A stretch of DNA of 31,731 nt from Bacillota bacterium. Its GTDB lineage: Bacteria; Bacillota; Clostridia; Lachnospirales; Lachnospiraceae. Location of the stretch: the NCBI GenBank assembly GCA_023408815.1, contig JAEYJO010000007.1, positions 1 to 31,731 on the forward strand, read 5' to 3'. The number at the start of each line of letters is the position of its first letter. Positions within the stretch are counted from its first letter, which is position 1. The notes beneath the pieces are model-generated. The model saw only the letters and a program-made list of their open reading frames with translations. It was not told where the DNA came from and did not search any database. Shown in pieces: positions 1 to 8,309 of this stretch. A program made the translations under genes and the position numbers.

Positions 1-7
1 AATTCAT
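1..7 (-). CDS. Start of an off-window gene (first two codons only)
   Basis: Reading the minus strand toward the left edge, an AAAGGAG ribosome binding site (about positions 18-24) is followed after ten bases by ATG AAT at 7-2, where the window ends. This looks like the start of a gene continuing beyond the window. Nothing can be said about its product. The call rests only on the ribosome binding site and spacing. Confidence 0.4.
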
Positions 8-177
8 TTGTGGGTGTCTCCTTTGAACGATGATTATTTAACCAGCCAGTTAACAATCATTATTCTATGGGTGACACTCATTTTTTGCAAACCCGTCATT
101 TGTTACTTAACAGGAATGCTCCTATAATAAAACAACTACTAAAGTATGGACAAGATAAGAAAAATATTCAAAGGTTA

Positions 178-282
178 TTAATCTTCATCCGCTTTGCATT
201 CAAATTCAATCATGTCACCTTCCTGAATATCTTCGGCAAACCATCTACGACTAATATCAATTAAAGATCCGTTATCATTATG
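178..282 (-). pseudogene. 3' remnant of a DUF3006-like small protein gene
   Basis: A minus-strand frame of 34 codons ends at a TAA at 178-180. It reads about as HNDNGSLIDISRRWF, then AEDIQEGDMIEFE and an acidic tail. The pattern of an acidic turn, a short ISRRWF-like strand and an 'EGDxIEFE' strand resembles the small DUF3006-type beta proteins of Firmicutes. The frame is closed upstream by a stop at 283-285 and has no start codon or ribosome binding site, so the N-terminal part is missing. I read it as a truncated relic. A genuine very short gene is unlikely. Family assignment is by pattern memory only. Confidence 0.45.
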
Positions 283-435
283 TTACTTTTCTGTTTTCAA
301 TTCTAATTATAGTTAGTTTAAATATCAACATAGAAATCTTTTACGCCACAAACAATATAAACTTACGCCAATTTGATAATAAAATATAATAATTTAATGT
401 TTTTTTATCCTGTAACAAAGTCCCTCGCAATCCCG

Positions 436-1368
436 CTAAATCGTATAAACAAACGGCATTTCATCCAAATCATACGGCGTAACCTGATATACGTAGTAGT
501 TCAGCCAGTTCACATACAGGCAGTTGCAATGCGCTCTCCACTGGAGACCCGGCTTTTGTTCCGGGTCATTGTTCGGGTAATAATTTTGCGGGATGTCTAT
601 GGGCAGCCCCTTTTCCTTATCGCGCACATATTCGTTATGAAGCGTCATGCGGTCGTACTCCGGATGTCCCATGACGAATATCTGCTTTCCTTCCCCTGCC
701 ATACAGAGCGTCACTCCGGCTTCCTGCGATTCCGCCAGTACCATCAGCTCCTTGCACGCATGGACTTCATCCGCGGATACCGTCGTATGCCGGCTGTGCG
801 GAACGAGAAAATAATCGTCAAATCCCCTTACGAGAGGAATCTTCCGGTTCATTATTTTATGCTCATATATGCCGAAAAGCTTTTCCGGAAGAAGTTCCTT
901 ATTCAGTCCGTAATGATAGTAAAGTCCGGCCTGTGCTCCCCAGCAGATATGTAAGGTAGAGGTCACATTCCGCTTGGACCACTCCATGATTTCGCACAGT
1001 TCATCCCAATAATCCACCTCTTCAAAGGCAATCTGCTCCACCGGCGCTCCGGTAATAATCAAACCGTCGTACTTGTTTTCCCTCAGTTCATCGAAGGTAT
1101 TATAGAATTTGTTCAAATGGTTCATAGATGTATTGAGCGAGCGATGGCTGTTCATTTTCATGAACGAAACATCCACTTGAAGAGGACTGTTCGACAGCGC
1201 TCTTAACAATTGAAGCTCCGTATCCTGCTTGATGGGCATAAGATTCAAAATACAGATTTGCAGCGGACGAATGTCCTGATGAAGCGCTCTGTTTTCGTCC
1301 ACCACAAATATATTTTCATTTTCCAGTATCCCTTTTGCAGGCAAATCATTCTGTGTCTTAATTGGCAT
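436..1368 (-). CDS. metA: Homoserine O-acetyltransferase (MetA family)
   Basis: The enzyme acylates the hydroxyl of L-homoserine, the first committed step of methionine synthesis, in the cytoplasm. The 310-residue length is normal for the family. The class-I glutamine-amidotransferase-like fold shows the catalytic Cys142 in HICWGAQAG and His235 and Glu237 in MGHPEYD. Residue 111 is Glu (GAPVEQ). In characterised MetA proteins Glu here goes with acetyl-CoA use and Gly with succinyl-CoA use, so acetyltransferase activity is expected despite the common 'succinyltransferase' label. The start codon lies inside the end of ligA (11-bp overlap), so the two are probably translationally coupled. No clear terminator is visible in 286-435 downstream. 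Confidence 0.93.
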   Translation of the reverse strand: MPIKTQNDLPAKGILENENIFVVDENRALHQDIRPLQICILNLMPIKQDTELQLLRALSNSPLQVDVSFMKMNSHRSLNTSMNHLNKFYNTFDELRENKYDGLIITGAPVEQIAFEEVDYWDELCEIMEWSKRNVTSTLHICWGAQAGLYYHYGLNKELLPEKLFGIYEHKIMNRKIPLVRGFDDYFLVPHSRHTTVSADEVHACKELMVLAESQEAGVTLCMAGEGKQIFVMGHPEYDRMTLHNEYVRDKEKGLPIDIPQNYYPNNDPEQKPGLQWRAHCNCLYVNWLNYYVYQVTPYDLDEMPFVYTI

Positions 1369-3343
1369 GATTTTCTCCTCCTAAAAACTGTTCTATAAAT
1401 TGCTGCTCCGTAAGAATCGGTACTTGCAGTTCCTTAGCCTTCTTATTTTTCGATGAAGAAGAGGCAATATCGTTGTTGATCAGGCAATCGGTTTTTGACG
1501 TCACGCTCCCGGTCACTTTTCCGCCCTTTTTCTCAATCACTTCCTTCAAGTCATTGCGGCTGGCGTAAATATTAAGGCTTCCGGTAACGACAAATACCTT
1601 GCCGGTCAGCATTTCGCTGCCCTCCTGTGCCTCCTCCACTTCTATTTCTATCTCCTTTAACAGATTCTCCAGATTCGCTTTGTTGTTTTCTTCTCTGAAA
1701 TATTGATAAAAGGCAGTGGCTATTACCCCGCCAATTCCGTCGATTCCGCTTAAATCCTCCGTATCTGCCTCTATCATAGCATTAAGATCATAGCGGTAAT
1801 ATCTGCATATCATCTTCGCATTCGCCAGACCTATATTGGCAATTCCAAGGCTGTAAATCAGGCGGGGCAAAGTCGTCTTTCTTGCGGTCTCAATGCTGTT
1901 TATCAGGTTTTTATATGATTTTTCCCCAAACCCCTCCATCGCTACGATTTCATCCTTATATTTCTCCAGATGAAAAATATCCGCATATCCATGAATATAC
2001 CCCCTGGCTATGAATTTCTCTAACGTAGCCTCCGAAAGACCCTCGATGTTCATGGCATCTCTGCTTACAAATAAGGTAAACGATTTTATTTTCTTCGCGC
2101 TGCAAAATGGATTGATGCAATATAACGACTGTACCTCATTCACCTTTCTGACTTCGGTATCTCCTCCGCACGCCGGACATCCCTTCGGAAGCTCCACATT
2201 ATCGCTTTTTGTCAGATTCTCTGCGATTTGCGGGATGATCATATTGGCCTTATATACAGTAATGCGGTCGCCGATTCCCAGTTTCAGACCGCGCAGAATA
2301 CTTATGTTATGAACCGACGCACGGCTCACAGTGGTTCCCTCCAGTTCTACCGGCTCGAAAATCGCTACGGGATTGATGAGACCGGTTCTGCTCGGACTCC
2401 ATTCAATCTCCTTCAGCACAGTTTCCCTTACTTCATCCTCCCATTTAAAAGCAATAGAATCTCTGGGAAATTTTGCGGTGGTCCCTAAAGATTGCCCATA
2501 AGCAATGTCATCATAAACGATGACCAATCCATCCGACGGTACATCATAATTTTCAATCTTTTTTTCAAAATCTTCCATAACGGGGATAATAGTATTCTTA
2601 TCCACTTTTTTAAATTCTACGGTCTGAAAGCCCTGCTCCTGCAAAAATAAAAACTGTTCTTCCCTGGAATTATGAAAATCAACTCCATCCGCTTTTACAA
2701 GGGCAAATGCAAAGAAATTCACTTTCCGCTTTGCGGTAATTTCATTGTTCAGCTGTCTTACAGAACCGCTGCAAAGATTGCGGGGATTTTTATATTTTGC
2801 CGCTACCTCTTCTATTCCCGCATTTATTTTGTCGAAATCGGAATATGTTATTACTGCCTCGCCCCGAAGTATCAATTCTCCTTTATAAGGAATGGATACC
2901 GGCAGATTACGGAAGGTTTTGGCATTATTTGTAACAACTTCTCCCACCTCTCCGTTCCCTCTGGTAATCGCTTTTGCAAGTTTTCCGTCAAAATATGTCA
3001 AAACAACGGTTAATCCGTCTAACTTCCACGATAGTAATGCAGTTTGTTCCTGCACCCAGTCTCGAAGCTCTTCTCTGCTCTTCGTCTTTCCCAAAGATAA
3101 CATCTGTCTTTCATGACGCTCCTTCGGCAGTTCCTCTACAGCCGCATAGCCTACCTGTATCGTGGGGCTGTTGGCCAGAACTGTTCCTGTTTCTTCCTCT
3201 AACAGTACCAGCTCGTCATACAATTTATCGTATTCGAAATTACTCATGAGTTCCGAATTCTCCGCATAATACGCTTTAGAAGCCTGGTTGAGTAATTCCG
3301 TCAATTCTCTTATTCTCTTTGTTTTATCGTCTTTTTTATTCAT
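1358..3343 (-). CDS. ligA: NAD-dependent DNA ligase LigA
   Basis: It seals nicks in duplex DNA using NAD+. The product is 661 residues when started at the ATG at 3343, which follows a GAGGGAAGAG site by nine bases. A TTG at 3364 would add seven residues but lies inside that site. Domains in order: an N-terminal NAD-binding helical domain, nucleotidyltransferase with adenylated Lys107 in WKLDG, OB fold, a four-cysteine zinc finger (CPAC...CINPFC), helix-hairpin-helix repeats, and a C-terminal BRCT domain from about residue 585. Several motifs differ from the usual form: KLDG-LT for KIDG-LA, and TRGNG for TRGDG. It may therefore be a second, diverged LigA paralogue, as some Clostridia carry. 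It overlaps metA at its 3' end and follows the rluF-type gene by 66 bases. Confidence 0.93.
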   Translation of the reverse strand: MNKKDDKTKRIRELTELLNQASKAYYAENSELMSNFEYDKLYDELVLLEEETGTVLANSPTIQVGYAAVEELPKERHERQMLSLGKTKSREELRDWVQEQTALLSWKLDGLTVVLTYFDGKLAKAITRGNGEVGEVVTNNAKTFRNLPVSIPYKGELILRGEAVITYSDFDKINAGIEEVAAKYKNPRNLCSGSVRQLNNEITAKRKVNFFAFALVKADGVDFHNSREEQFLFLQEQGFQTVEFKKVDKNTIIPVMEDFEKKIENYDVPSDGLVIVYDDIAYGQSLGTTAKFPRDSIAFKWEDEVRETVLKEIEWSPSRTGLINPVAIFEPVELEGTTVSRASVHNISILRGLKLGIGDRITVYKANMIIPQIAENLTKSDNVELPKGCPACGGDTEVRKVNEVQSLYCINPFCSAKKIKSFTLFVSRDAMNIEGLSEATLEKFIARGYIHGYADIFHLEKYKDEIVAMEGFGEKSYKNLINSIETARKTTLPRLIYSLGIANIGLANAKMICRYYRYDLNAMIEADTEDLSGIDGIGGVIATAFYQYFREENNKANLENLLKEIEIEVEEAQEGSEMLTGKVFVVTGSLNIYASRNDLKEVIEKKGGKVTGSVTSKTDCLINNDIASSSSKNKKAKELQVPILTEQQFIEQFLGGENHAN

Positions 3344-3409
3344 GTCCGGCAACTCTTCCCTCAATCTGTTTCTTACTATATTATCATTCCGCTATCATAC
3401 TTTCAAATA

Positions 3410-4135
3410 CTAATTTCCAATTACCGCGAGCCGCATCCCGCATGTTTCATATAACTGCTGCAGTTCATCCCCCTCGAGTCTGCGATACTCCCCAGGCTTT
3501 AAGCTTGCAAGCCCGACATTCATAACACGTGTTCTTTTTATCTCTTTTACCTCATAGCCCAAAGTTTTCGACATTCTCCGGATCTGCCTATTGACTCCTT
3601 GGGTCAGTGTTATGCCAAAAGTATACTTTCCAAGCTTCTTAATCTCACACGGCCTTGTTGTAACATTCAACTCGTCCAAGCGAACGCCCCTCGCCATCGA
3701 TTCTAAAAACTCCTGCGAAATTTCTTTAGCCACCTTCACCACATACTCCTTTTCATGGCGGTTGGCTCCTCGCATCATAGCATCAATCAGCATTCCGTCG
3801 TTAGTCATAATGATAAGCCCCTCTGAATCCTTATCCAGTCTGCCCGCATACGTCAGTCGGACCGGATATTTTAGCTGGTCGCTGATCTTCTTCTCCGCAT
3901 ATTTATCACGCTGCGTACAAGTGACTCCTACTTGCTTATAATAGGCCAAAACCACTTTTTTATTCTTCCCGCCTATGGTTTTTCCGTTTACAGCAATCGT
4001 ATCTGAATCGCTTACCATACTGCCGATAGCTGCTGCTTTTCCGTTTACGGTCACACGCCCTTCCTCGATCAGCTTATCCGCATCTCGTCTGGAACATACT
4101 CCACACGCCGCCAAATATTTATTTAAACGTTCCAT
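3410..4135 (-). CDS. rluF: 23S rRNA pseudouridine synthase, RluF/RsuA type
   Basis: It converts a specific uridine of rRNA (position 2604 of 23S rRNA in the RluF branch) to pseudouridine. The start is set at the ATG at 4135, preceded by GGAGAAGAAT, giving 241 residues. A longer frame reaches 4204 but its extra 23 residues have no family character. An N-terminal S4 RNA-binding domain begins at once (RLNKYLAACGVCSRRDAD). The catalytic aspartate is in GRLDKDSEGL and the conserved NRQIRRM stretch follows. RluF and RluB/RsuA are hard to tell apart by eye; the short linker and the sequence around KYPVRLTYAGRLD favour RluF. It is likely cotranscribed with ligA and metA. Confidence 0.85.
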   Translation of the reverse strand: MERLNKYLAACGVCSRRDADKLIEEGRVTVNGKAAAIGSMVSDSDTIAVNGKTIGGKNKKVVLAYYKQVGVTCTQRDKYAEKKISDQLKYPVRLTYAGRLDKDSEGLIIMTNDGMLIDAMMRGANRHEKEYVVKVAKEISQEFLESMARGVRLDELNVTTRPCEIKKLGKYTFGITLTQGVNRQIRRMSKTLGYEVKEIKRTRVMNVGLASLKPGEYRRLEGDELQQLYETCGMRLAVIGN

Positions 4136-4304
4136 ATTCTTCTCCGCAATCATCTTTCCTATTATTAGAAAAGAATTCACCTCTGTCCGAGGCGAATTCC
4201 GCATCTTAGTTTGCCTTATTTATTGTATCACATTTTCACAATATCTAACAGCTTTATCCTCCATGCTGTTAATTTTCTTTCACTGCACCATGAGGTCAAA
4301 TTTA

Positions 4305-5810
4305 TCACATATATTTCATATCCACACATAATACATAAGACTTTCCGTAGCTCGTTTCATATGCCTGGGAATATGTAGAGCATAAATTTCCCGTGGCACT
4401 GGAAATGTATTCATGGGATACATACATTTCATCCCTTTGTCTATCCGCCTGACTGAAATACCGTTTCGCCCTATGGTCATCTCCGGGCTCCGCCGGTTTA
4501 AACCCTCCTGCTGTCCTTATTTCCACCAGGCCGCTCATCACAGTATGGCTCGTCTGCCTGCCGTCACTTCCAATCACATAGGCGCATTCAATATGTGCTT
4601 CTTCCTTTAAGCAGTCGTTCAGCGTTTCATCTATTTTATTTTCTGCGCAGTCCTTTAGCGCATTCAAAGCTTTCTTCATGAAGACTCCCGCCTCGTTGTC
4701 GACGAGTTTCTTCTCCAGAACGATTCTTTTGGCAGGATCTACAATAAAGGTGTCTAAGACCTCCTTCAACCTTGCGGTCTCCTCATAAAGGCAAGCATTT
4801 GTACTCGCATTTTCCTGTGCAAGCGCAGCGTTGTTTTGAATCGTAGAGGATATTCTCGCAATGGTATCTACCATTTCCTTTATATTTTCTTTTTGTCTTG
4901 CCGTATTTGTCGCAATTTCCAGACTATCCTCATTTATTTCACCGAGGGAATCCTTCATCTGTGCAAATCGGTCTGCCGTCAGATTTACCACCGTCTGACA
5001 TTCTCCCACCTTAGACACGCTCTCTTCTATAAGCTTTCCTGTCTGCTCCACCGCCTTCGTGGTTTGGTGTGCCAGTTCTCCTATCTCCTGCGCTACCACT
5101 GCGAAGCCCCTTCCGTGTTCGCCCGCACGCGCCGCTTCGATAGACGCATTCAAGGATAAGAGCTTAGTCTGAGAAGAGATAGAATAAATCATATCAGCCA
5201 CCTTGGAAATGTTGCCTGACGCTATGTTTACCTGCTCCATGGCATCCACCATTTGCACTGCGTCGGTATGTCCCTCTTTCGCATGCGCCATGAGTTCCGT
5301 CATGCCTGCGCATATGTTATTTACGTTATTGTAATTTCTCTCGGTCTCCTCATATACGCTGTCGGCTTTCACCGTTACCAGATTCATCTCCTCCGCTATC
5401 TGCGTTTCATTTTCCGCCAAAAGCACAGTGGTTTGGTTGGCCTGCTCCCCAATCTTGTTGATCTGATTCATTATATCATTAATTTTAATAAACGTCTCTG
5501 AAAGTGATACCGTTATTTTGGTAAGCGCCGCTTTTATCGGAATAAAATCTCCGTAAAATTTCGCAGTATCCGACATCTGAACGAGCAAATCGCCTACCGA
5601 CAGGTGGGAGAGAACTCCGGATATCTCCGCTATGTATTCGTTCAATACGTTAGCAATGTCGTTAATATCCTCGCTCACTCTTTGAAGATGCTCCTCCCCA
5701 GCCTCAATTTTATCGATATCCAGATTGCCTTTCGCAAGCCGGTTCGTCTGCTTCCTAATTGCCTCACAATCCTTCTCCAATTGTCTGTACATGCTTCTTT
5801 TACTCATCAT
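4305..5810 (-). CDS. Soluble methyl-accepting chemotaxis protein with C-terminal sensor-like domain
   Basis: A receptor that would control the CheA kinase. The 501-residue protein has no hydrophobic segment long enough to cross a membrane, so it should be cytoplasmic. Residues 1-100 look like a pair of HAMP-type helical units (RLAKGNLDID, HLSVGDLLVQ). Residues 100-390 are the coiled-coil signalling domain; its hairpin tip at about 210-245 contains QTKLLSLNASIEAARAGE and GRGFAVVAQEI. After it comes an extra domain, about 400-501, with GSDGRQTSHTV, a GDDHRAKRYF-like segment and YVSHEYISSATGNLC. This pattern recalls Cache/PDC-type ligand domains, but here it is at the C-terminus and inside the cell. 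The ribosome binding site is AGAAGGAGAAG. The ligand is unknown. Confidence 0.88.
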   Translation of the reverse strand: MMSKRSMYRQLEKDCEAIRKQTNRLAKGNLDIDKIEAGEEHLQRVSEDINDIANVLNEYIAEISGVLSHLSVGDLLVQMSDTAKFYGDFIPIKAALTKITVSLSETFIKINDIMNQINKIGEQANQTTVLLAENETQIAEEMNLVTVKADSVYEETERNYNNVNNICAGMTELMAHAKEGHTDAVQMVDAMEQVNIASGNISKVADMIYSISSQTKLLSLNASIEAARAGEHGRGFAVVAQEIGELAHQTTKAVEQTGKLIEESVSKVGECQTVVNLTADRFAQMKDSLGEINEDSLEIATNTARQKENIKEMVDTIARISSTIQNNAALAQENASTNACLYEETARLKEVLDTFIVDPAKRIVLEKKLVDNEAGVFMKKALNALKDCAENKIDETLNDCLKEEAHIECAYVIGSDGRQTSHTVMSGLVEIRTAGGFKPAEPGDDHRAKRYFSQADRQRDEMYVSHEYISSATGNLCSTYSQAYETSYGKSYVLCVDMKYM

Positions 5811-5862
5811 GGCTTCTTCTCCTTCTTAGTTTGAATCAGGTAAAATACACTTTTCTATTACA

Positions 5863-6023
5863 GAACAAAAGTGTGCTTCGCGCGCTCTCGCGCTAAAATA
5901 CCTCGGCAGCACAGCTTTTGTTCCTCGCGCGAAGCTACGCATCCTGCACGGAGTGCTTTTATTTCATAGGAAGCCGAAACTTTACTACTGCAACGTAACA
6001 AGGTTTTTCCTAATGAAATAAAA
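5863..6023. repeat. Hairpin-rich spacer with nested inverted repeats
   Basis: The 334-base gap between the chemoreceptor and gdhA is filled with inverted repeats. GAACAAAAG-TGTGCT (5863-5877) pairs with 5908-5923. GCTTCGCGCG (5875-5884) pairs perfectly with CGCGCGAAGC (5926-5935). The first two arms overlap, so these stems compete. A third pair, 5957-5972 with 6007-6023 (TTTTATTTCATAGGAA and its complement with one inserted base), surrounds a 34-base loop. No protein is credible here; the 60-codon frame at 5858-6040 is a by-product of the repeats. It may be an intergenic repeat unit or a structured transcript end. Confidence 0.6.
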
Positions 6024-6058
6024 AAGTCTGGGCAAGGCAATACGCCTTATCCAAACTT
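6015..6058 (-). terminator. Rho-independent terminator of gdhA
   Basis: On the minus strand a 15-base stem (AAGTTTGGATAAGGC with GCCTTGCCCAGACTT, two mismatches, loop GTATT, at 6024-6058) is followed by TTTTTATTTC. It sits 86 bases past the gdhA stop codon. Confidence 0.8.
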
Positions 6059-6144
6059 CTTCGTTCAGCATCATATCATTATTTTCTCTGATCTTTTTCA
6101 TGCTTAATATATTATCACAACATACGTACAATAGTAAATACATT

Positions 6145-7479
6145 TTATACAATGCCCTGAGCCGTCATAGCTTCTGCAACCTTAAGGAAGCCTGCAATAT
6201 TAGCTCCTGCCACATAATTGCCTTCCATATTGTATTTCTTGGAAGCCGCATCGAGGTTGTGGAAGATGTCTACCATAATGCGATTTAATCTGCTGTCAAC
6301 TTCTTCGAAGGTCCAGCTAAGTCTTTCGCTGTTCTGGCTCATTTCCAGTGCGGAAGTAGCTACACCGCCTGCGTTGGATGCTTTGCCGGGGCAGAACAGA
6401 ACTTTATTCTCCAGGAAATAATCGGTCGCTTCCAAGGTGGTAGGCATATTTGCGCCTTCTGCAACTGCGAAGCAGCCGTTCGCAACAAGAGCCTTTGCAT
6501 CATCGAGGTTAAGCTCGTTCTGCGTTGCACAGGGAAGAGCGATATCACATTTTATGCTCCAAACGCCTATTCCTTCATGATACTGCGCGCTGGATCTGGC
6601 CGCCGCATAATCCGTCAGTCTTGCACGTTTCACTTCTTTTATTTCTTTTAACAAATCCAAATCTATTCCTTCTGAGTCATAAATCCAGCCTGTAGAGTCT
6701 GAGCAGGTAACCGGTTTTGCACCGAGCTGCTGCGCTTTCTCGATTGCATAAATAGCTACGTTGCCCGCACCGGAAACCGCGATCGTCTTGCCCGCGATGT
6801 CTTTACCGTTGCACTTTAACATTTCTTCTACCAAATACAACAAGCCATAACCCGTAGCCTGCGTTCTTGCAAGAGAACCTCCATAGGTAAGACCCTTTCC
6901 CGTAAGAACTCCTTCGTAGCTGTTGCGGATTCTCTTATACTGTCCGTACATGAAGCCGATTTCTCTTCCTCCTACGCCGATATCTCCTGCCGGTACGTCC
7001 GTATCTGCGCCAATATGTCTATAAAGCTCCGTCATAAAGCTTTGACAGAATGCCATAACTTCTCTATCCGATTTGCCCTTAGGATCGAAATCGGAACCGC
7101 CTTTACCGCCGCCGATAGGAAGTCCGGTAAGGGAGTTTTTGAAAATCTGCTCAAAACCCAGGAACTTGATAATGCCAAGATTAACAGACGGATGAAATCT
7201 CAAGCCGCCCTTGTAAGGTCCGATAGCGCTGTTGAACTGTACGCGGAAACCGTTGTTCACCTGAACCTGTCCTTTATCATCCACCCAGGGAACGCGGAAC
7301 ATAACGATTCTTTCCGGTGTAACTAATCTTTCCAGCAAAGCGTCTTTTTTGTACACTTCTTCATTCGCTTCGATTACCACACGAAGGGACTCCAGAACCT
7401 CTTTTACCGCCTGAATGAATTCCGGCTGTGCCGGATTCTTTGCAACTACCAAGTCAAATACCTCATCAACATATGACAT
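6145..7479 (-). CDS. gdhA: Glutamate dehydrogenase, hexameric type, probably NADP-specific
   Basis: It interconverts 2-oxoglutarate plus ammonium and glutamate, linking nitrogen assimilation to central carbon metabolism. The 444 residues match hexameric bacterial enzymes. Active-site residues align with the Clostridium symbiosum enzyme with an offset of one: Lys90 in YKGGLRFH, Lys114 in FKNSLTG, Lys126 in GGGKGGSDFDP, and Asp166 in PAGDIGVG. The Rossmann domain has GAGNVA, and the following strand ends VTCSDSTG. An acidic/serine pair at this point is found in NADP enzymes such as that of E. coli, whereas C. symbiosum (NAD) has SGPDG, so NADP is the better guess. The start has a strong AAAGGAGG site eight bases upstream. 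It stands alone, with its own promoter, leader and terminator. Confidence 0.96.
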   Translation of the reverse strand: MSYVDEVFDLVVAKNPAQPEFIQAVKEVLESLRVVIEANEEVYKKDALLERLVTPERIVMFRVPWVDDKGQVQVNNGFRVQFNSAIGPYKGGLRFHPSVNLGIIKFLGFEQIFKNSLTGLPIGGGKGGSDFDPKGKSDREVMAFCQSFMTELYRHIGADTDVPAGDIGVGGREIGFMYGQYKRIRNSYEGVLTGKGLTYGGSLARTQATGYGLLYLVEEMLKCNGKDIAGKTIAVSGAGNVAIYAIEKAQQLGAKPVTCSDSTGWIYDSEGIDLDLLKEIKEVKRARLTDYAAARSSAQYHEGIGVWSIKCDIALPCATQNELNLDDAKALVANGCFAVAEGANMPTTLEATDYFLENKVLFCPGKASNAGGVATSALEMSQNSERLSWTFEEVDSRLNRIMVDIFHNLDAASKKYNMEGNYVAGANIAGFLKVAEAMTAQGIV

Positions 7480-7526
7480 CTACGTGTCCTCCTTTAGTTT
7501 GAATGTATAATCCTTATGTAAACAAT

Positions 7527-7551
7527 GAGCGATTCGCTTCGCGAATTGCTC
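7527..7551. repeat. Palindromic hairpin in the gdhA leader
   Basis: GAGCGATTCGC and GCGAATTGCTC flank a TTC loop, making an 11-pair stem with two G-T pairs. The core ATTCGCTTCGCGAA recurs unchanged in the element at 29606-29738, so it looks like a recurring intergenic motif of this genome. Confidence 0.6.
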
Positions 7552-7559
7552 TTTTGCTT

Positions 7560-7591
7560 AAAAAAAAGCACAAAAGAACAAGCTTCTGTGC
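7560..7591 (-). terminator. Intrinsic terminator-like hairpin in the gdhA leader (possible attenuator)
   Basis: On the minus strand GCACAGAAGCTTGTTCTTTTGTGC (stem GCACA/TGTGC plus GAA/TTC with a small bulge) runs straight into eight T residues (7560-7567). It lies between the gdhA promoter at 7615-7643 and the gene. The right arm TTCTTTTGTGCTT can instead pair with AAGCAAAAGAG just downstream, which would break the terminator. It could also simply end transcription of the gene at 7730-8161. Confidence 0.5.
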
Positions 7592-7614
7592 CAAGACGTC
7601 TTTGTCCACGTATT

Positions 7615-7643
7615 ATTATATAATGCTGATTCCGATTTCACAA
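7615..7643 (-). promoter_or_regulatory. Sigma-A type promoter for gdhA
   Basis: On the minus strand TTGTGA (7638-7643) and TATAAT (7615-7620) are separated by exactly 17 bases. Transcription would start near 7608, leaving a leader of about 130 bases before the gdhA start codon. Confidence 0.65.
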
Positions 7644-7729
7644 GACACTTTAGGATATTAAACTGTAAAAGTTTTATAACATTTTTGATTGTTTTTTTAT
7701 ACACTTTGTACAATAATACGTGTATACAG

Positions 7730-8161
7730 TCATAAATATTTTTTCAGCCGTTCAATATTCTTTTCCTCAAAATCCATTAATTCCTTTGCGATTTCCAGTG
7801 AAGTGTTCTCCGCATGCTCATGGTGGTTCATATGCTTGCACATATCCGTTATCCCACGGTTACTTCCCTGAATCATCATCTCCGCAATATGGCTCGTGCT
7901 CGTATCAAACAGCGTATTGGAATGGATACCTCCCACTAACATCATCTGACTTACATTATTCGTGTGATAGGGTTCCGATTTCCCTTCCAGGATCTTATCC
8001 AGCGCCTTATTATGGATTTCCGAATATTTTAAAGCCTGCTTGGACAGCTGTACCGCCAGACTATCGTCCGAAACTTTTTCACTTATCGTATTGATAGCCT
8101 TTATTGCCATTTCCGTATTTTTCTGCACTCCACGCAGAATTTCCACATCGTCTTTTTTCAT
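7730..8161 (-). CDS. Conserved helical protein of unknown function
   Basis: I do not recognise a named family. Started at the ATG at 8161, which follows AGGAAGGAAGAG by six bases, it has 143 residues; the frame is open further to 8224 but without family-like sequence. It looks soluble and mostly helical. It has a conserved-looking middle segment (HIAEMMIQGSNRGITDMCK) and His-rich residues (MNHHEHAE) followed by a Glu-rich end (MDFEEKNIERLKKYL). The even spacing of Glu and His over four predicted helices would suit a ferritin-like bundle, but that is speculation. No signal peptide or membrane segment is seen. Confidence 0.75.
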   Translation of the reverse strand: MKKDDVEILRGVQKNTEMAIKAINTISEKVSDDSLAVQLSKQALKYSEIHNKALDKILEGKSEPYHTNNVSQMMLVGGIHSNTLFDTSTSHIAEMMIQGSNRGITDMCKHMNHHEHAENTSLEIAKELMDFEEKNIERLKKYL

Positions 8162-8238
8162 CGCGCACTCTTCCTTCCTAGCCTCGCCGGCTCCATTGAT
8201 TTCAATTAAAAATCTTTTAAGCAAGAATTAAATAGAAA

Positions 8239-8270
8239 AGGTGTAAGTATAGCTTTCTATACTTACACCT
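8239..8270 (-). terminator. Terminator after the Gfo/Idh/MocA gene
   Basis: A perfect 14-pair stem, AGGTGTAAGTATAG with its complement and a four-base loop, is followed on the minus strand by TTTTCTATTT. It lies 39 bases past the stop of the oxidoreductase gene and separates it from the small helical-protein gene. Confidence 0.85.
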
Positions 8271-8309
8271 CACTTCCTCTGATTAAGAGTATGCGCTCTT
8301 TTTTATAAT

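Noticed and set aside
67..264. Plus-strand open frame of 65 codons
   Set aside because: It crosses the DUF3006-like remnant in antisense and has no ribosome binding site.
373..954. Plus-strand open frame of 193 codons
   Set aside because: It lies opposite metA, has no ribosome binding site and no recognisable family.
5858..6040. Minus-strand open frame of 60 codons
   Set aside because: It runs through inverted repeats and into the gdhA terminator and has no family character.
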